The notes below the pieces were generated by a model. That model worked only from the letters and a program-made list of their open reading frames with translations. It did not search any database and was not told the DNA's origin. From JBBRVW01 sp038246545 (lineage in GTDB: Bacteria; Actinomycetota; Actinomycetes; JACCUZ01): a DNA stretch of 64,000 nucleotides. The stretch spans positions 1-64,000 of the forward strand of contig JBBRVW010000027.1 in NCBI GenBank assembly GCA_038246545.1, written 5' to 3'. Shown piece by piece: positions 7,682 to 16,444 of the stretch (positions are counted from its first letter, which is position 1; every line of letters starts with the position of its first letter). The translations under genes and the position numbers were made by a program.

Positions 7682-9373
7682 GCGGTGCTTGGCCGGCACG
7701 GCCGGAGGGCGGTTCGGGTGGGTGCGCGCCAGACGGCTGCGCGCGCCCTCGAGCAGGGACGCCGACGCCGGCGCGTCGGTGAGGGACTCGAGGAAGGTGT
7801 CGGCGTCGATGCGCAGCACCGTGCTCGCCGCGGCCGCGGTCACCGTCGCCGTCCGCGGGATTCCCTCCAGCACGCCGATCTCCCCGAAGCAGGCACCGGC
7901 GGACATCGTGGGCAACGGCTGGTCGACGCCGGACCCACCGCGTGCACTCACCGCCATCTCGCCGGACAGCAGCACGTACAGCGCGTCCGCCGGTTCGCCC
8001 TCGCGGATCAGCACCGTGCCCGCGGGTACGTCGACCTGCTCGGCGGCTCGGGCCAGCCGCTCCAGCACCGGCCGAGCAGCCTCGGCGAAGATCCCGGTCC
8101 CGGACAGGGCGGCGACCCGCGGCTCCAGGCGAGCCGCCTGCTCGACGTTGTCCCGGTCCATCCGGCGCAGCCACGGCAGGCCGAGCAGGCACAGCGCCGG
8201 CAGCAGGGCGCCCGCGAACCACAGGCTCGGGTCCAGCCCCAGCCAGGAGATGACCTGCGGTGTGACCAGGGCGCCGAGCGAGATGGCGACGAGCACCAGG
8301 GTGAAGAAGGCGCCGAAGACGCGGGCCAGCACCTGCGACGGAAGCGAGCGCTGCAGGGCGGTGACGGCGAGCACGTCGACGACCAGGGTCCCGGCGCCGC
8401 GCACCGCCTGCACGATGAAGGCGGCCACCGGTTGGTCGACCACCAGGAACAGCAGGGTCGGGAGGCAGTAGACCGCCATCCCGATCAGGATCACCGGGCC
8501 GAGCCGCGGTCTCGCGGCGAGCCGGTTCACCAGGCCGGCCGCGGCGATGCCGCCGACACCGAGCCCGGCGAGGAGGTAGCCGTAGCCGGATGCCCCGGTG
8601 CCGAGACGCTCCTGCGACAGCACGACGAACTGCACGGTGTCCACGCCGTAGACGAAGCTCGCGACGACGCTGTAGGCCACCAGCATGGTGGCCGTCGCGG
8701 ACGCCCCGATCGCCTGAAAGCCGACCGCCATCTGGCGCAGCGGCCCGGAGGTGCCGCCCTCCGTCACGTCCACCGGCCGGCTGCGCACCCGCATCCGCAC
8801 CACGACCAGGGCGGACCAGACGAAGCTGGCAGCGTTCGCGCCGAAGGCGAGCCCCGCCGAGCCGGTGAGCAGCAGCAGGCCACCGAGCGCCGGGCCGGCG
8901 ACGATGGCGACGTTGTCGATGGTGTTGCGCAGCGTGTTGGCCGCGGCCAGGTCGCTCTCCGGCACCGTCTCCGGTGTGATGGCGGCGACCGCCGGCTCGT
9001 AGACCATGCTCGTGAGCGAGGTGAGGCTCGCCAGCAGGATCGCCAGCAGGACCGGTCCCTCGAGGAACGCGACGACCGTGAGCAGGCCCATCCAGAATGC
9101 GCAGAGCCAGTCCAGCGTCACCATCAACCGGACCCGCTCGAACCGCTCGGCCAGCACGCCGCCGTAGGCCCCGAGCAGCAGCGACGGTACGAACCGCCCG
9201 ATGGTCGCGGCACCGACCCAGGCGGGAGAGCCCGTCTGGTTGTAGACGAAGACGGCCAGGCCGACGTTGTAGGCCCAGGACCCGGCGGCGCTGATCGCGA
9301 AGCCGGTCATGAGCAGCCGGAAGTCGTGGTGGCGCAACGGCGCCAGCACGCCGCCCGCCCGTTTCCGCCGCAT
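7583..9373 (-). CDS. MFS transporter with C-terminal cyclic nucleotide-binding domain
   Basis: 596 residues. Residues 1 to about 415 form a 12-helix major facilitator transporter (start LRHHDFRLLMTGFAISAAGSW; motif-A-like region GAYGGVLAERFERVRLM). Residues about 430-545 form a cNMP-binding domain: VPAGTVLIREGEPADALYVLLSGEM, then the phosphate-binding cassette FGEIGVLEGIPRTATV with its conserved Glu and Arg, so nucleotide binding is plausible. Substrate unknown; transport may be gated by cAMP or a related nucleotide. A paralogue of the same architecture lies at 10339-12003, on the other side of an MBL-fold hydrolase. The 3' end overlaps tesB by 99 bases. Confidence 0.88.
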   Translation of the reverse strand: MRRKRAGGVLAPLRHHDFRLLMTGFAISAAGSWAYNVGLAVFVYNQTGSPAWVGAATIGRFVPSLLLGAYGGVLAERFERVRLMVTLDWLCAFWMGLLTVVAFLEGPVLLAILLASLTSLTSMVYEPAVAAITPETVPESDLAAANTLRNTIDNVAIVAGPALGGLLLLTGSAGLAFGANAASFVWSALVVVRMRVRSRPVDVTEGGTSGPLRQMAVGFQAIGASATATMLVAYSVVASFVYGVDTVQFVVLSQERLGTGASGYGYLLAGLGVGGIAAAGLVNRLAARPRLGPVILIGMAVYCLPTLLFLVVDQPVAAFIVQAVRGAGTLVVDVLAVTALQRSLPSQVLARVFGAFFTLVLVAISLGALVTPQVISWLGLDPSLWFAGALLPALCLLGLPWLRRMDRDNVEQAARLEPRVAALSGTGIFAEAARPVLERLARAAEQVDVPAGTVLIREGEPADALYVLLSGEMAVSARGGSGVDQPLPTMSAGACFGEIGVLEGIPRTATVTAAAASTVLRIDADTFLESLTDAPASASLLEGARSRLARTHPNRPPAVPAKHRSAAEPDQTLLDGGGDQPPVDGEEVAGREPASP

Positions 9374-9487
9374 CCGTGAGCCCCTCGTGGTCGACCCCGA
9401 GCCTGCACCCGCGGCGTCACGCTAGGGGGGTGCGCTCCGGCCGTCAGTCGAATCCAGGATGTGCCCTGGTCGCGGTCCCGGCGCTGC

Positions 9488-9515
9488 TAGCGTCCCGCGC
9501 GTGGGTAGCCGGTGA
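9488..9515 (+). promoter_or_regulatory. -10 element and possible leaderless 4-codon minicistron
   Basis: TAGCGT (9488-9493) is followed after 7 bases by GTG 9501. That codon opens the short frame GTG GGT AGC CGG TGA, whose stop overlaps the GTG start of the MBL-fold gene at 9512 in a GTGA. It may be a coupling device or chance. Confidence 0.3.
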
Positions 9516-10366
9516 GACTGGAGCTGCTCGGTGTGCGCGGCTCCACCTGCGCCCCCGGGGCCGAGTACGTCCGTTACGGCGGTCACACGTCGTGCGTCGC
9601 GGTGCGGGCAGAGGGCGCTGTTGCGCCCACCCTGGTGCTGGACGCCGGCACCGGCCTGCGCTCGCTGACAGAGATGCTGGCCGGCGCCGCGTACGACGGG
9701 TCGATCCTGCTCAGCCACCTGCACTGGGACCACATGCAGGGCCTGCCGTTCTTCGCCGCGGGCGACCGCGATGCGGCACGGGTCGACCTCTACCTGCCGG
9801 CCCAGGACGGTCGCTCGGGTCGCGACCTGCTGGCGCAGGCCTTCTCGCCGCCGGCGTTCCCGATCAGCCCGGAAGGGCTCAAAGGGCGCTGGACCGAGCA
9901 CGCCCTCGAGTCCGGTGCGCACCGGATCGAGGACTTCGACGTGCGGGCGGTCGACGTGGCGCACAAGGGGGGCCGCACGTTCGGCTACCGGGTGTCCGAC
10001 GCGACCGGCTCGGTGGGTTACGTCCCGGACCATGCGCCCGAGGCGGGGATGTCCGACGACCTGCTGTCCGCCCTGGACGGCGTGGACGTGCTGGTCCACG
10101 ACGCGCAGTTCGTCGAGGGCGAGCGCCAGGTGGCGGTCGACTACGGGCACGCGACGGTCGAGGACTGCGTCCGGCTGGCGCACCGGGTCGGCGCCGGCGC
10201 CCTGGTGCTGTTCCACCACTCACCGGCGCGCAGTGACGACGCCCTCGACGGGATCGGCGAGCTGGCCACCGGGCTGGCGGACGGGCTGCCGGTCGTGGTG
10301 GCTCGCGAGGGCATGGGCCTCGAGGTCGGGCCCCGGGCTCAGCTGGCCGGTTCGTCCCCGGCGTAG
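9512..10366 (+). CDS. MBL-fold metallo-hydrolase
   Basis: 284-residue metallo-beta-lactamase-fold hydrolase. The metal motif is HLHWDHMQG (His69, His71, Asp73, His74). Further ligands are likely in YVPDHAPEAG, LVHDAQFVEGE and LFHHSPARSDD, the usual positions for a binuclear centre. The N-terminus LELLGVRGSTCAPG is typical of the PhnP/RNase Z-like branch, which includes phosphodiesterases. It sits between two MFS proteins that carry cyclic nucleotide-binding domains, so a role in cyclic nucleotide turnover is possible but unproven. The 3' end overlaps the convergent neighbour by 28 bases. Confidence 0.85.
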   Translation: MRLELLGVRGSTCAPGAEYVRYGGHTSCVAVRAEGAVAPTLVLDAGTGLRSLTEMLAGAAYDGSILLSHLHWDHMQGLPFFAAGDRDAARVDLYLPAQDGRSGRDLLAQAFSPPAFPISPEGLKGRWTEHALESGAHRIEDFDVRAVDVAHKGGRTFGYRVSDATGSVGYVPDHAPEAGMSDDLLSALDGVDVLVHDAQFVEGERQVAVDYGHATVEDCVRLAHRVGAGALVLFHHSPARSDDALDGIGELATGLADGLPVVVAREGMGLEVGPRAQLAGSSPA

Positions 10367-12003
10367 CCCTCGCCGGCGTCGACGTGCTGGTCGGCGTCCA
10401 GGTAGGCCTGCACCACCTGATCGGCCCGCGCGCGTGCCCCGTCGCTGCCGACCGCGCGCAGGAAGTGGGCCCGGTCCAGCGTCACCAGCCAGGTGGGCTC
10501 GACCGCGGTCACCGTGGCCGTGCGGGGGCCGCCGCGCAGCAGCGCGATCTCGCCGAACGAGTCCCCGGGTCCGAGCTGGCGCACCTCCTGCCCGTGACGG
10601 GAGACCGACAGCCGGCCCTCGACGACGACGGCGAACCGGTCGCCCGGCTCGCCCTCGCGCATCGCCGCGGTGCCGGCGGGGACGAGCTCCTCGCCGGCGT
10701 GCCGGGCCAGCTGCTCGAGGACCGGGGGCGAGGCGAGCCGCAGCATGGCGACCCGGCGCAGCACGTCGAGGTGCGGGCCGACGGCCGGGGCGAGCCGGTC
10801 CAGCCGGCGCAGCCAGCGCCAGGTAGCGGCTCCCGAGACCGGCAGCAGGGCGCCCGCCGCGACGAGCGCACCGGAGCGGCCCAGGGTGCCCACCGCCACC
10901 GGCGCCAGCGCGGCACCGACGGCGATCGCGGCCGTCATCGCCGCCTCCTGCACCCCGAAGACCCGGGTCAGGACGCGGTCCGGCACGACGCGCTGGAGCA
11001 GCGTCCGGGCGCCCACGTCGAAGAACGCCTTGCTGGCGCCCGAGACCGCGAGGAGCAGCGCGACCCCGAACGGGACGCCGGTCAGGGGGAGCAGGACGAG
11101 CGGGACGCCGGTGCCCAGCAGCCCACCGGCCAGCGCGGGGCCGAGCCGGGCGCGCCCGACGAGCAGCACCGTGAGCAGGCCGCCGACGATGCCGCCGATC
11201 CCCAGGGCGCTGCCGAGCAGGCCCGGCCCCGAGGCGTCGGTGCCCAGCACGTCCAGCGCGAGGACCAGCAGCAGGATGTCCATCGCCCCGACCACGACGT
11301 ACTGGCCGGCGACCATGCCGACGAGCACCGCCGCGGCCGGCTCGGCCCGCAGCTCGTGCAGACCACCCAGCGCGGCGCTCAGGGCGCCGTGCTCGGTGGC
11401 AGCCGCAGCCGGCACCCCGGTGTCGATCCGGGCCACGCCGGCCGCCGCCGCCAGCATCAGCAGGCCGGCGGACAGCAGCACCGTCTCGGGGCCGCCACGG
11501 ACGATCAGCAGCCCGCACAGCAACGGCCCGAGGAACGCCCCGGCGCCTTCCGCCGTCGAGGACACCGCGTTGCCGGCGACGAGCTCCCCGGGTGTGGTCG
11601 CGAGCGACGGCAGCACGGCGTTGTGGACCGGCCGGGTCAGTGTGACGGCACACGTGAGAACGGCGGCGGCCGTGGACACCACGGCCACTCCGCTGCCCGT
11701 GGCGAGCAGCGCCGACGTCCCGAGCATCGCCGTGCCCTGCAGGCCGTAGCCGAGGGCGAGTGCGCGCCCGCGGGGGAGCCGGTCACCCAGCCCGGACGCG
11801 AACGGCGCCACGAGCACGGCCGGCACCAGCTGCACCACCGACACCAGTGACGCCGCCGAGACGCCGCCCCGCTGGTAGGCCCAGACCAGCACCGCGATCC
11901 AGCAGGCCCACTCCGCCAGTGCGAAGGCCTGGAACGCGAGCAGGACGCGGCGCAGGTGTCGGGACGACAGTGCGTCAGCCAGGGTCCGGGCGGTGCTGGT
12001 CAT
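10339..12003 (-). CDS. MFS transporter with C-terminal cyclic nucleotide-binding domain (second copy)
   Basis: 554 residues with the same architecture as the gene at 7583-9373. An MFS transporter (about 1-420, start LRRVLLAFQAFALAEWACWIAVLVWAY, loop GLGDRLPRGRALALGYG) is followed by a cNMP-binding domain (about 430-540) with VPAGTAAMREGEPGDRFAVVVEG and the cassette FGEIALLRGGPRTATV. The catalytic-type Glu and Arg of the phosphate cassette are kept. The two copies are clearly diverged paralogues. ATG 12003 overlaps the stop of a short MFS remnant upstream (ATGA). The open frame runs on upstream but without homology. Confidence 0.87.
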   Translation of the reverse strand: MTSTARTLADALSSRHLRRVLLAFQAFALAEWACWIAVLVWAYQRGGVSAASLVSVVQLVPAVLVAPFASGLGDRLPRGRALALGYGLQGTAMLGTSALLATGSGVAVVSTAAAVLTCAVTLTRPVHNAVLPSLATTPGELVAGNAVSSTAEGAGAFLGPLLCGLLIVRGGPETVLLSAGLLMLAAAAGVARIDTGVPAAAATEHGALSAALGGLHELRAEPAAAVLVGMVAGQYVVVGAMDILLLVLALDVLGTDASGPGLLGSALGIGGIVGGLLTVLLVGRARLGPALAGGLLGTGVPLVLLPLTGVPFGVALLLAVSGASKAFFDVGARTLLQRVVPDRVLTRVFGVQEAAMTAAIAVGAALAPVAVGTLGRSGALVAAGALLPVSGAATWRWLRRLDRLAPAVGPHLDVLRRVAMLRLASPPVLEQLARHAGEELVPAGTAAMREGEPGDRFAVVVEGRLSVSRHGQEVRQLGPGDSFGEIALLRGGPRTATVTAVEPTWLVTLDRAHFLRAVGSDGARARADQVVQAYLDADQHVDAGEGYAGDEPAS

Positions 12004-12209
12004 CGCCCGGGGACGGGGTGACCCCGCAGCTCGGGAACGTCGTCGTGGGCGTGGGGCACCCAGGACGGGGCACCGATCGACGACTCCGGGACCGACGCCC
12101 GGATCGAGGGGAAGCGGAGGCTGACGAGGGTGGCGTCGAGGAAGGCGAGCAACGTCCCGGAGCACGCGACGGCAAGCACCCGGCCCGCGGCGACGCGGCC
12201 CCGCTCCAT
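12000..12209 (-). pseudogene. Remnant of a DHA2-type MFS transporter (N-terminus only)
   Basis: A 69-codon frame encodes VLAVACSGTLLAFLDATLVS LRFPSIRAS, which matches the first helix and following loop of EmrB/QacA-type exporters (typically LAFLDATIVNVAFPDI). The next residues, APSWVPHAHDDVPELRGHPVPGR, look like a decayed form of the family's next block (SWV-x-NAY ... PAGR). The frame then stops, overlapping the start of the next gene by 4 bases. About 10 percent of such a transporter remains. It may still be translated as a leader, but it is most simply a gene remnant. Confidence 0.6.
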
Positions 12210-12481
12210 GTCCAGCACCCGTCCGCCTCCTCGGCGACCCCGGCGTCGCGAGGTCACTCTGTCTGCCCTCGTGTGGGGGGGCAAGCGATCTTGGGGAGCC
12301 TCCCATCCGGGGCGTCCGTCATGTCGGGGAACGAGCGAGAAGCGGTGGTGCACCAGGGCCGGCGGCGTCCGGAGCCGGTCGGGCCGGTCGCGCCTGCGCG
12401 GGGCGGGTCCGCACTCCCGGTGGCGGCCGGGCTTCCCTGGGCGCGGCGTCGCGCGCATCCTGGGTGCAGGAGGTGGCCGAC
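12210..12481. other. Intergenic region, nothing recognised
   Basis: This 270-base stretch separates the leftward MFS remnant and transporter from the rightward 12482 gene. I see no coding frame with family resemblance and no clear promoter hexamers. It probably holds divergent promoters. Confidence 0.3.
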
Positions 12482-12856
12482 GTGGGGTGGTTGGTGAGCG
12501 GCATGGCCGTCGCGGTCGTGACGACCGCTGCCATGCTCGGGCACCTCGGCTGGGCCGCCCGGCTCGCCGGCCGGGCGTGGCGACGGGTCCGGCCCCGCCC
12601 GCCCGAGTCCGACAACGTCAGCGTCGAGCAGCTGGCCGCCGACCTGCGGCGGCTCGCCGGCCTCCTGGAGCGGACCCGGCGCCTGGACGAGCCGGCCATG
12701 ATGGAGCGCCTGCGCGCGGCAGCGCTGGCCTACGACTGGGTGCTGCTGTCGGCCTGCCGCACCCTGGACGTGCCGGCCCCCGGGACGGCGCCGCTGGACA
12801 GCATGGCCCGGCTGCAGGCCGAGGCCGCGCTGGCGGCGCAGGGCCTCGACTGGTAG
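12482..12856 (+). CDS. Hypothetical single-pass membrane protein
   Basis: 124 residues. An N-terminal transmembrane helix (VSGMAVAVVTTAAMLGHLGWAARLAG) is followed by a basic stretch RAWRRVRPRP and a helical cytoplasmic domain (VEQLAADLRRLAGLLERTRRLDEPAMMERL) that may form a coiled coil. GTG 12482 is chosen because AGGAGG (12468-12473) lies at ideal spacing; a GTG at 12464 would place that site inside the gene. It lies just upstream of the FUSC gene. Family unknown to me. Confidence 0.6.
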   Translation: MGWLVSGMAVAVVTTAAMLGHLGWAARLAGRAWRRVRPRPPESDNVSVEQLAADLRRLAGLLERTRRLDEPAMMERLRAAALAYDWVLLSACRTLDVPAPGTAPLDSMARLQAEAALAAQGLDW

Positions 12857-12886
12857 CCGCGCCCTTCAGGTGGGCAAAGTGGTGCC

Positions 12887-14079
12887 GTGCACTGGCCCTC
12901 ACGCCTCGTGGCCCGACGCGGCCGGGTGCGGCTGCGGGGCGTCCGCACGCTGAAGGCCACCGGCGCCTGCGTGGCCGCCTACCTCGCCGCGGTGCCGCTG
13001 TCGGACAACGCGCGGCCGGTGCTCGCCCCGCTCACCGCGCTCCTCGTCGTCCAGCTGACGCTGTACGACACCGTGCGGCGGGGGATGCTGCGGGTGGTCA
13101 GCGTCGTGCTCGGGGTCCTGGTCGCTGCTGTCCTGTCGACGGTGGTCCCGCTCACCTGGTGGAGCCTCGGGATCGTCATCGCTGTCTCGCTGGTGATCGG
13201 CCGGCTGCTGCGGCTCGGTGACGAGATCGCCGAGGTGCCGATCAGCGCGATGCTCGTCCTCGCGGTCGGCGGGTCCGGGACGGCGGCCGAGGGCCGGGTC
13301 GCGGAGACCGTGATCGGCGCCGTCGTCGGTGTCCTCGCCGGCGCGGTGGTCGCGCCGCCGCTGTACGTCCGGCCGGCGAGCGACGCGGTGCAGGACGTCG
13401 CGCGAGGGGTGGCCGACGTCATGCGGCAGGTGTCCAGAGAGGTCCGCGGCGAGTACGGCGTCGAGCAGGCCGACGCGTGGCTGGCGGCCGCCCGCGGGCT
13501 GGGCCGCGACGTGCTGCGGGCCGACGGGGCGCTCGGCACCGCCGAGGCCAGCCTGCGCTACAACCCGCGGGCTCGAAGCCGGCCGCACGCGGGCGTCAGC
13601 CTGCGTGCGGGCTGGACGGCATCGAGCGGGCCTCGGTGTCCCTGCGCGGGGTCTGCCGGGCACTCGCCGACCTGGTGCGCGGGCCGGGAGAGGAGCGGAC
13701 CTACGGCGCGGACGTCCGCGAGGCGCTGTCGGACCTGCTCGCCGACGTCGCCGACGCCGTCGAGGCGTACGGAGTGCTGGTGGGCTCCGAGGTGGTCGGG
13801 CCGGGCCCCGAGGACCTGCGGCTGCGGGAGGCGCTCTCCGCGGCCTGGGCCGACCGGCACCGGTTCGCCGGGCTGTTGCGGCACGAGGACCGGATGCGCC
13901 GCGACGAGTGGCAGCTGCACGGGGCGCTCACGACGCACATCGACCAGCTGCTGCGCGACGTCGACAGCGAGGCGCGCGCCGAGCTGCGGCGCGGCTGGCC
14001 GCAGCGGGAGCACGGCCTGCCGACCGCGCTCTCGCACCCGGTGAAGACCGCTCGCGACCGGATCCGCCGCCCGTCGTGA
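12887..14079 (+). pseudogene. FUSC/aromatic acid exporter family protein, one-base frameshift
   Basis: The first frame (12887 to about 13610) encodes an N-terminal domain with about six membrane helices (TGACVAAYLAAVPLSDN, PVLAPLTALLVVQLTLYDTVRR, RMLRVVSVVLGVLVAAVLSTVV and on), typical of FUSC/ArAE proteins, then a cytoplasmic helical part ending NPRARSRPHAGVSLRAG. The family sequence continues in the next frame as LDGIERASVSLRGVCRALADLV down to the stop at 14077-14079. Inserting one base at about 13611 restores a protein of about 397 residues. Both halves keep normal codon usage, so the break is recent or a sequencing error. GTG 12887 follows a CAAAGT hexamer by 6 bases. Confidence 0.75.
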
Positions 14080-14134
14080 CCGGCCCGGCGCGAGCTGCCC
14101 ATGACCTGGCGCGGCCGGGCGGCGCAGGCCGGGG

Positions 14135-16366
14135 TCAGACGGTGGCGAGGTCGGTGAGGCCCGGGGGCAGCGGGTCGGAATGCAGGACGCGCAGCCGCTG
14201 GGTCGGCCGCGTGAGGGCGACGTACAGGTCGTTGGCGCCGCGGGCCGAGGCCGCCAGCACGTCACCGGGCTCGACGACGACGACGGCGTCGAACTCCAGC
14301 CCCTTCACCTCGTCGACCGAGAGCACCGAGACCGGCGACTCCAGGGTCGACCGGCCCGAGCCCACCGTGCCGGCCGGCAGTGCAGTCGTCAGGTCCTTAC
14401 GCAGGCCGGCGGAGGCGCCGCGCGCGGTGACGACGACGAGCCGGCCCTCGCCGAGGACGTCCAGCTCGGCTTGCACGGCGTCGAGGACGCCGGCCAGGTC
14501 GCCGCGCCGGATCTGCTGGGCCAGCGGCTTCCACTCGCCCTCCCGGACCGACTCCGGGGTCGGCGCCTGCACGCCCGCGGCGGCCAGCATGTCGCTGGCG
14601 AGCTGCATCACCTGGGCCGGCGTCCGGTAGTTGACGGTGAGCTGCTCGATCCGCCACCGGTCCTGCACGTAGCGGTCCAGCACCTCTCCCCACGAGGACG
14701 CGCCGGCCGCGGAGCCGACCTGCGCGACATCGCCGACCAGCGTCATCGACCGCGACGGGCACCGGCGCATCAGGACCCGCCAGGTCATGGGGGACAGCTC
14801 CTGGGCCTCGTCGACGACGAGGTGGCCGTAGGCCCAGGTCCGGTCCGACTCGGCCCGCTCGGCGACGGTGAGGGTCGGGTCGGTCTGGGCGAACCGGTCG
14901 GCGAGCTGCTCGGCCGACGGCCGGATCAGGGTGTCGACGTTGCTCAGTGCTGCCTGTGCGGTGGCCAGGTCCTCGGCCCGCTGGATGCGGGCGGCGGCCT
15001 CCCCGGCCCGGTCGGCGGACGCCACGTCCCCCAGCAGCTCGGCCAGCTCGTCGAGCAGCGGCACGTCGGCGACCGTCCAGGGTGCGCCGGGCTCGCGGAG
15101 CAGCAGCGCGCGCTCGCGGCGGTCCAGCTCGTCGGCGGCCACCGCGCCGAGACGGTCGGGATCTGCGTACAACGACGCGAGGACCTGCTCCGGCAGGAGC
15201 GGCATCCAGGCCAGGTTGAGCTCGCGACGCACGTCCGGGGAGTCGCGCAGCTCCTCCTGCAGGTCCTCGCGGTTGTCCTCGGTCAGCGTCGTGCCGAGGG
15301 CGGTGGCGAGGCGGCCGGCCAGCAGGCCCATCAGGTCCCGCAGGAAGCTCTCGCGCGCCAGGTTGTGCGGTCGCCGGTTGCGGCGGGCCCGCGTGCGCGC
15401 ACCTGCCACGTCGCCGGGGGTCAGCGTGAGCCGCTGGCTGCCGACCGCGAGGGTGCGGGTGCCCTGGGGCACCCGCTGCCGGGCCCGGACGGCGCGGGAC
15501 AGGACACGCGCCATGCGCAGGTCGCCCTTGAGCGCCGCGACGTCCGCGTCGGGCTCGTCGACGCCGTCGACGCCCGGATACAGCTCGCCCGCGGTCGCCA
15601 GCACGACGCCGGTCTCGCCGAGGGAGGGCAGCACCTGCTCGATGTAGCGCAGGAACAGCGGGTTGGGGCCGACGAGCAGAACCCCGTGGCGGGCCAGCCG
15701 CTCGCGGTGCGTGTAGAGCAGGTAGGCCGCGCGGTGCAAGGCCACCGCGGTCTTGCCGGTGCCCGGTCCGCCCTGCACGACGAGGGGGCCTGCGATGTCG
15801 CTGCGGATGACGCGGTCCTGCTCGGCCTGGATGGTCGCGACGATGTCGCCCATCCGCCCGGTGCGGTGCGCGCCCACCGCGGCGAGCAGCGCCCCCTCGC
15901 CGGTCAGCGAGCTGCGCTGGTCGTGGTCGAGCGAGTCCAGGTCGAGCGCCTCGTCCTCGACCCCGATGACGGCGCGGCCGCGCGTGGCGAGGTGCCGCCG
16001 GCGCACGACCTCGCCGGGGGAGGCGGCGGTGGCCTGGTAGAAGTCGCGTGACGCCGGTGCCCGCCAGTCGACGAGGAGCTGGGTCTGCTCGTCGTCGGAG
16101 AGGCCGATGCGGCCGATGTAGCGGCGGGCCCCGTCGCGGAGGTCGACCCGGCCGAACGCCAGCCGGTCCTCCACGGCCTCGAGCTGCGCCAGCCGGATCT
16201 CGTGCAGGGTCGCGAAGGAGTCGCGCTCGGAGCGGTTCTGGTGGGTGCCCGACGGCCCGGCCCGGCGGACCGAGGCGAGCTCGGCCGCGGTACGGGCGCG
16301 CAGGGTGTCGAGGCGCTGGTACAGGGTGTCGACGTACCCCTGCTCGAGCGCGACCTCGTCGCTCAT
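14135..16366 (-). CDS. HelD-like UvrD/Rep-family helicase (RNA polymerase recycling ATPase)
   Basis: 743 residues. The N-terminal part (VALEQGYVDTLYQRLDTLRARTAAEL) is a predicted coiled coil, as in HelD, whose arm reaches into RNA polymerase. Superfamily I motifs are present: Walker A at about 196 (VVQGGPGTGKTAVALHRAAYLLY), motif II (LVVDEAQELSPMTWRVLMRRC), motif III (SMTLVGDVAQ), motif IV (QLTVNYRTPAQVM) and motif VI (LYVALTRPTQRLRVL). HelD proteins release stalled RNA polymerase from DNA and some give rifampicin tolerance. ATG 16366 (MSDEVALEQ) fits homologue N-termini; an ATG at 16399 is the alternative. Confidence 0.88.
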   Translation of the reverse strand: MSDEVALEQGYVDTLYQRLDTLRARTAAELASVRRAGPSGTHQNRSERDSFATLHEIRLAQLEAVEDRLAFGRVDLRDGARRYIGRIGLSDDEQTQLLVDWRAPASRDFYQATAASPGEVVRRRHLATRGRAVIGVEDEALDLDSLDHDQRSSLTGEGALLAAVGAHRTGRMGDIVATIQAEQDRVIRSDIAGPLVVQGGPGTGKTAVALHRAAYLLYTHRERLARHGVLLVGPNPLFLRYIEQVLPSLGETGVVLATAGELYPGVDGVDEPDADVAALKGDLRMARVLSRAVRARQRVPQGTRTLAVGSQRLTLTPGDVAGARTRARRNRRPHNLARESFLRDLMGLLAGRLATALGTTLTEDNREDLQEELRDSPDVRRELNLAWMPLLPEQVLASLYADPDRLGAVAADELDRRERALLLREPGAPWTVADVPLLDELAELLGDVASADRAGEAAARIQRAEDLATAQAALSNVDTLIRPSAEQLADRFAQTDPTLTVAERAESDRTWAYGHLVVDEAQELSPMTWRVLMRRCPSRSMTLVGDVAQVGSAAGASSWGEVLDRYVQDRWRIEQLTVNYRTPAQVMQLASDMLAAAGVQAPTPESVREGEWKPLAQQIRRGDLAGVLDAVQAELDVLGEGRLVVVTARGASAGLRKDLTTALPAGTVGSGRSTLESPVSVLSVDEVKGLEFDAVVVVEPGDVLAASARGANDLYVALTRPTQRLRVLHSDPLPPGLTDLATV

Positions 16367-16444
16367 GCGGTGCGGTCTGGCGGGGACATGGCCGTCCATC
16401 CTGCCCCATGCCGGGCTGCGGTGGGACCAGGACCCGACAACCGG

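Noticed and set aside
12210..12458. Upstream extension of the MFS remnant frame
   Set aside because: Residues before the ATG at 12209 are Arg/Pro-rich with no resemblance to transporters and typical of out-of-frame translation.
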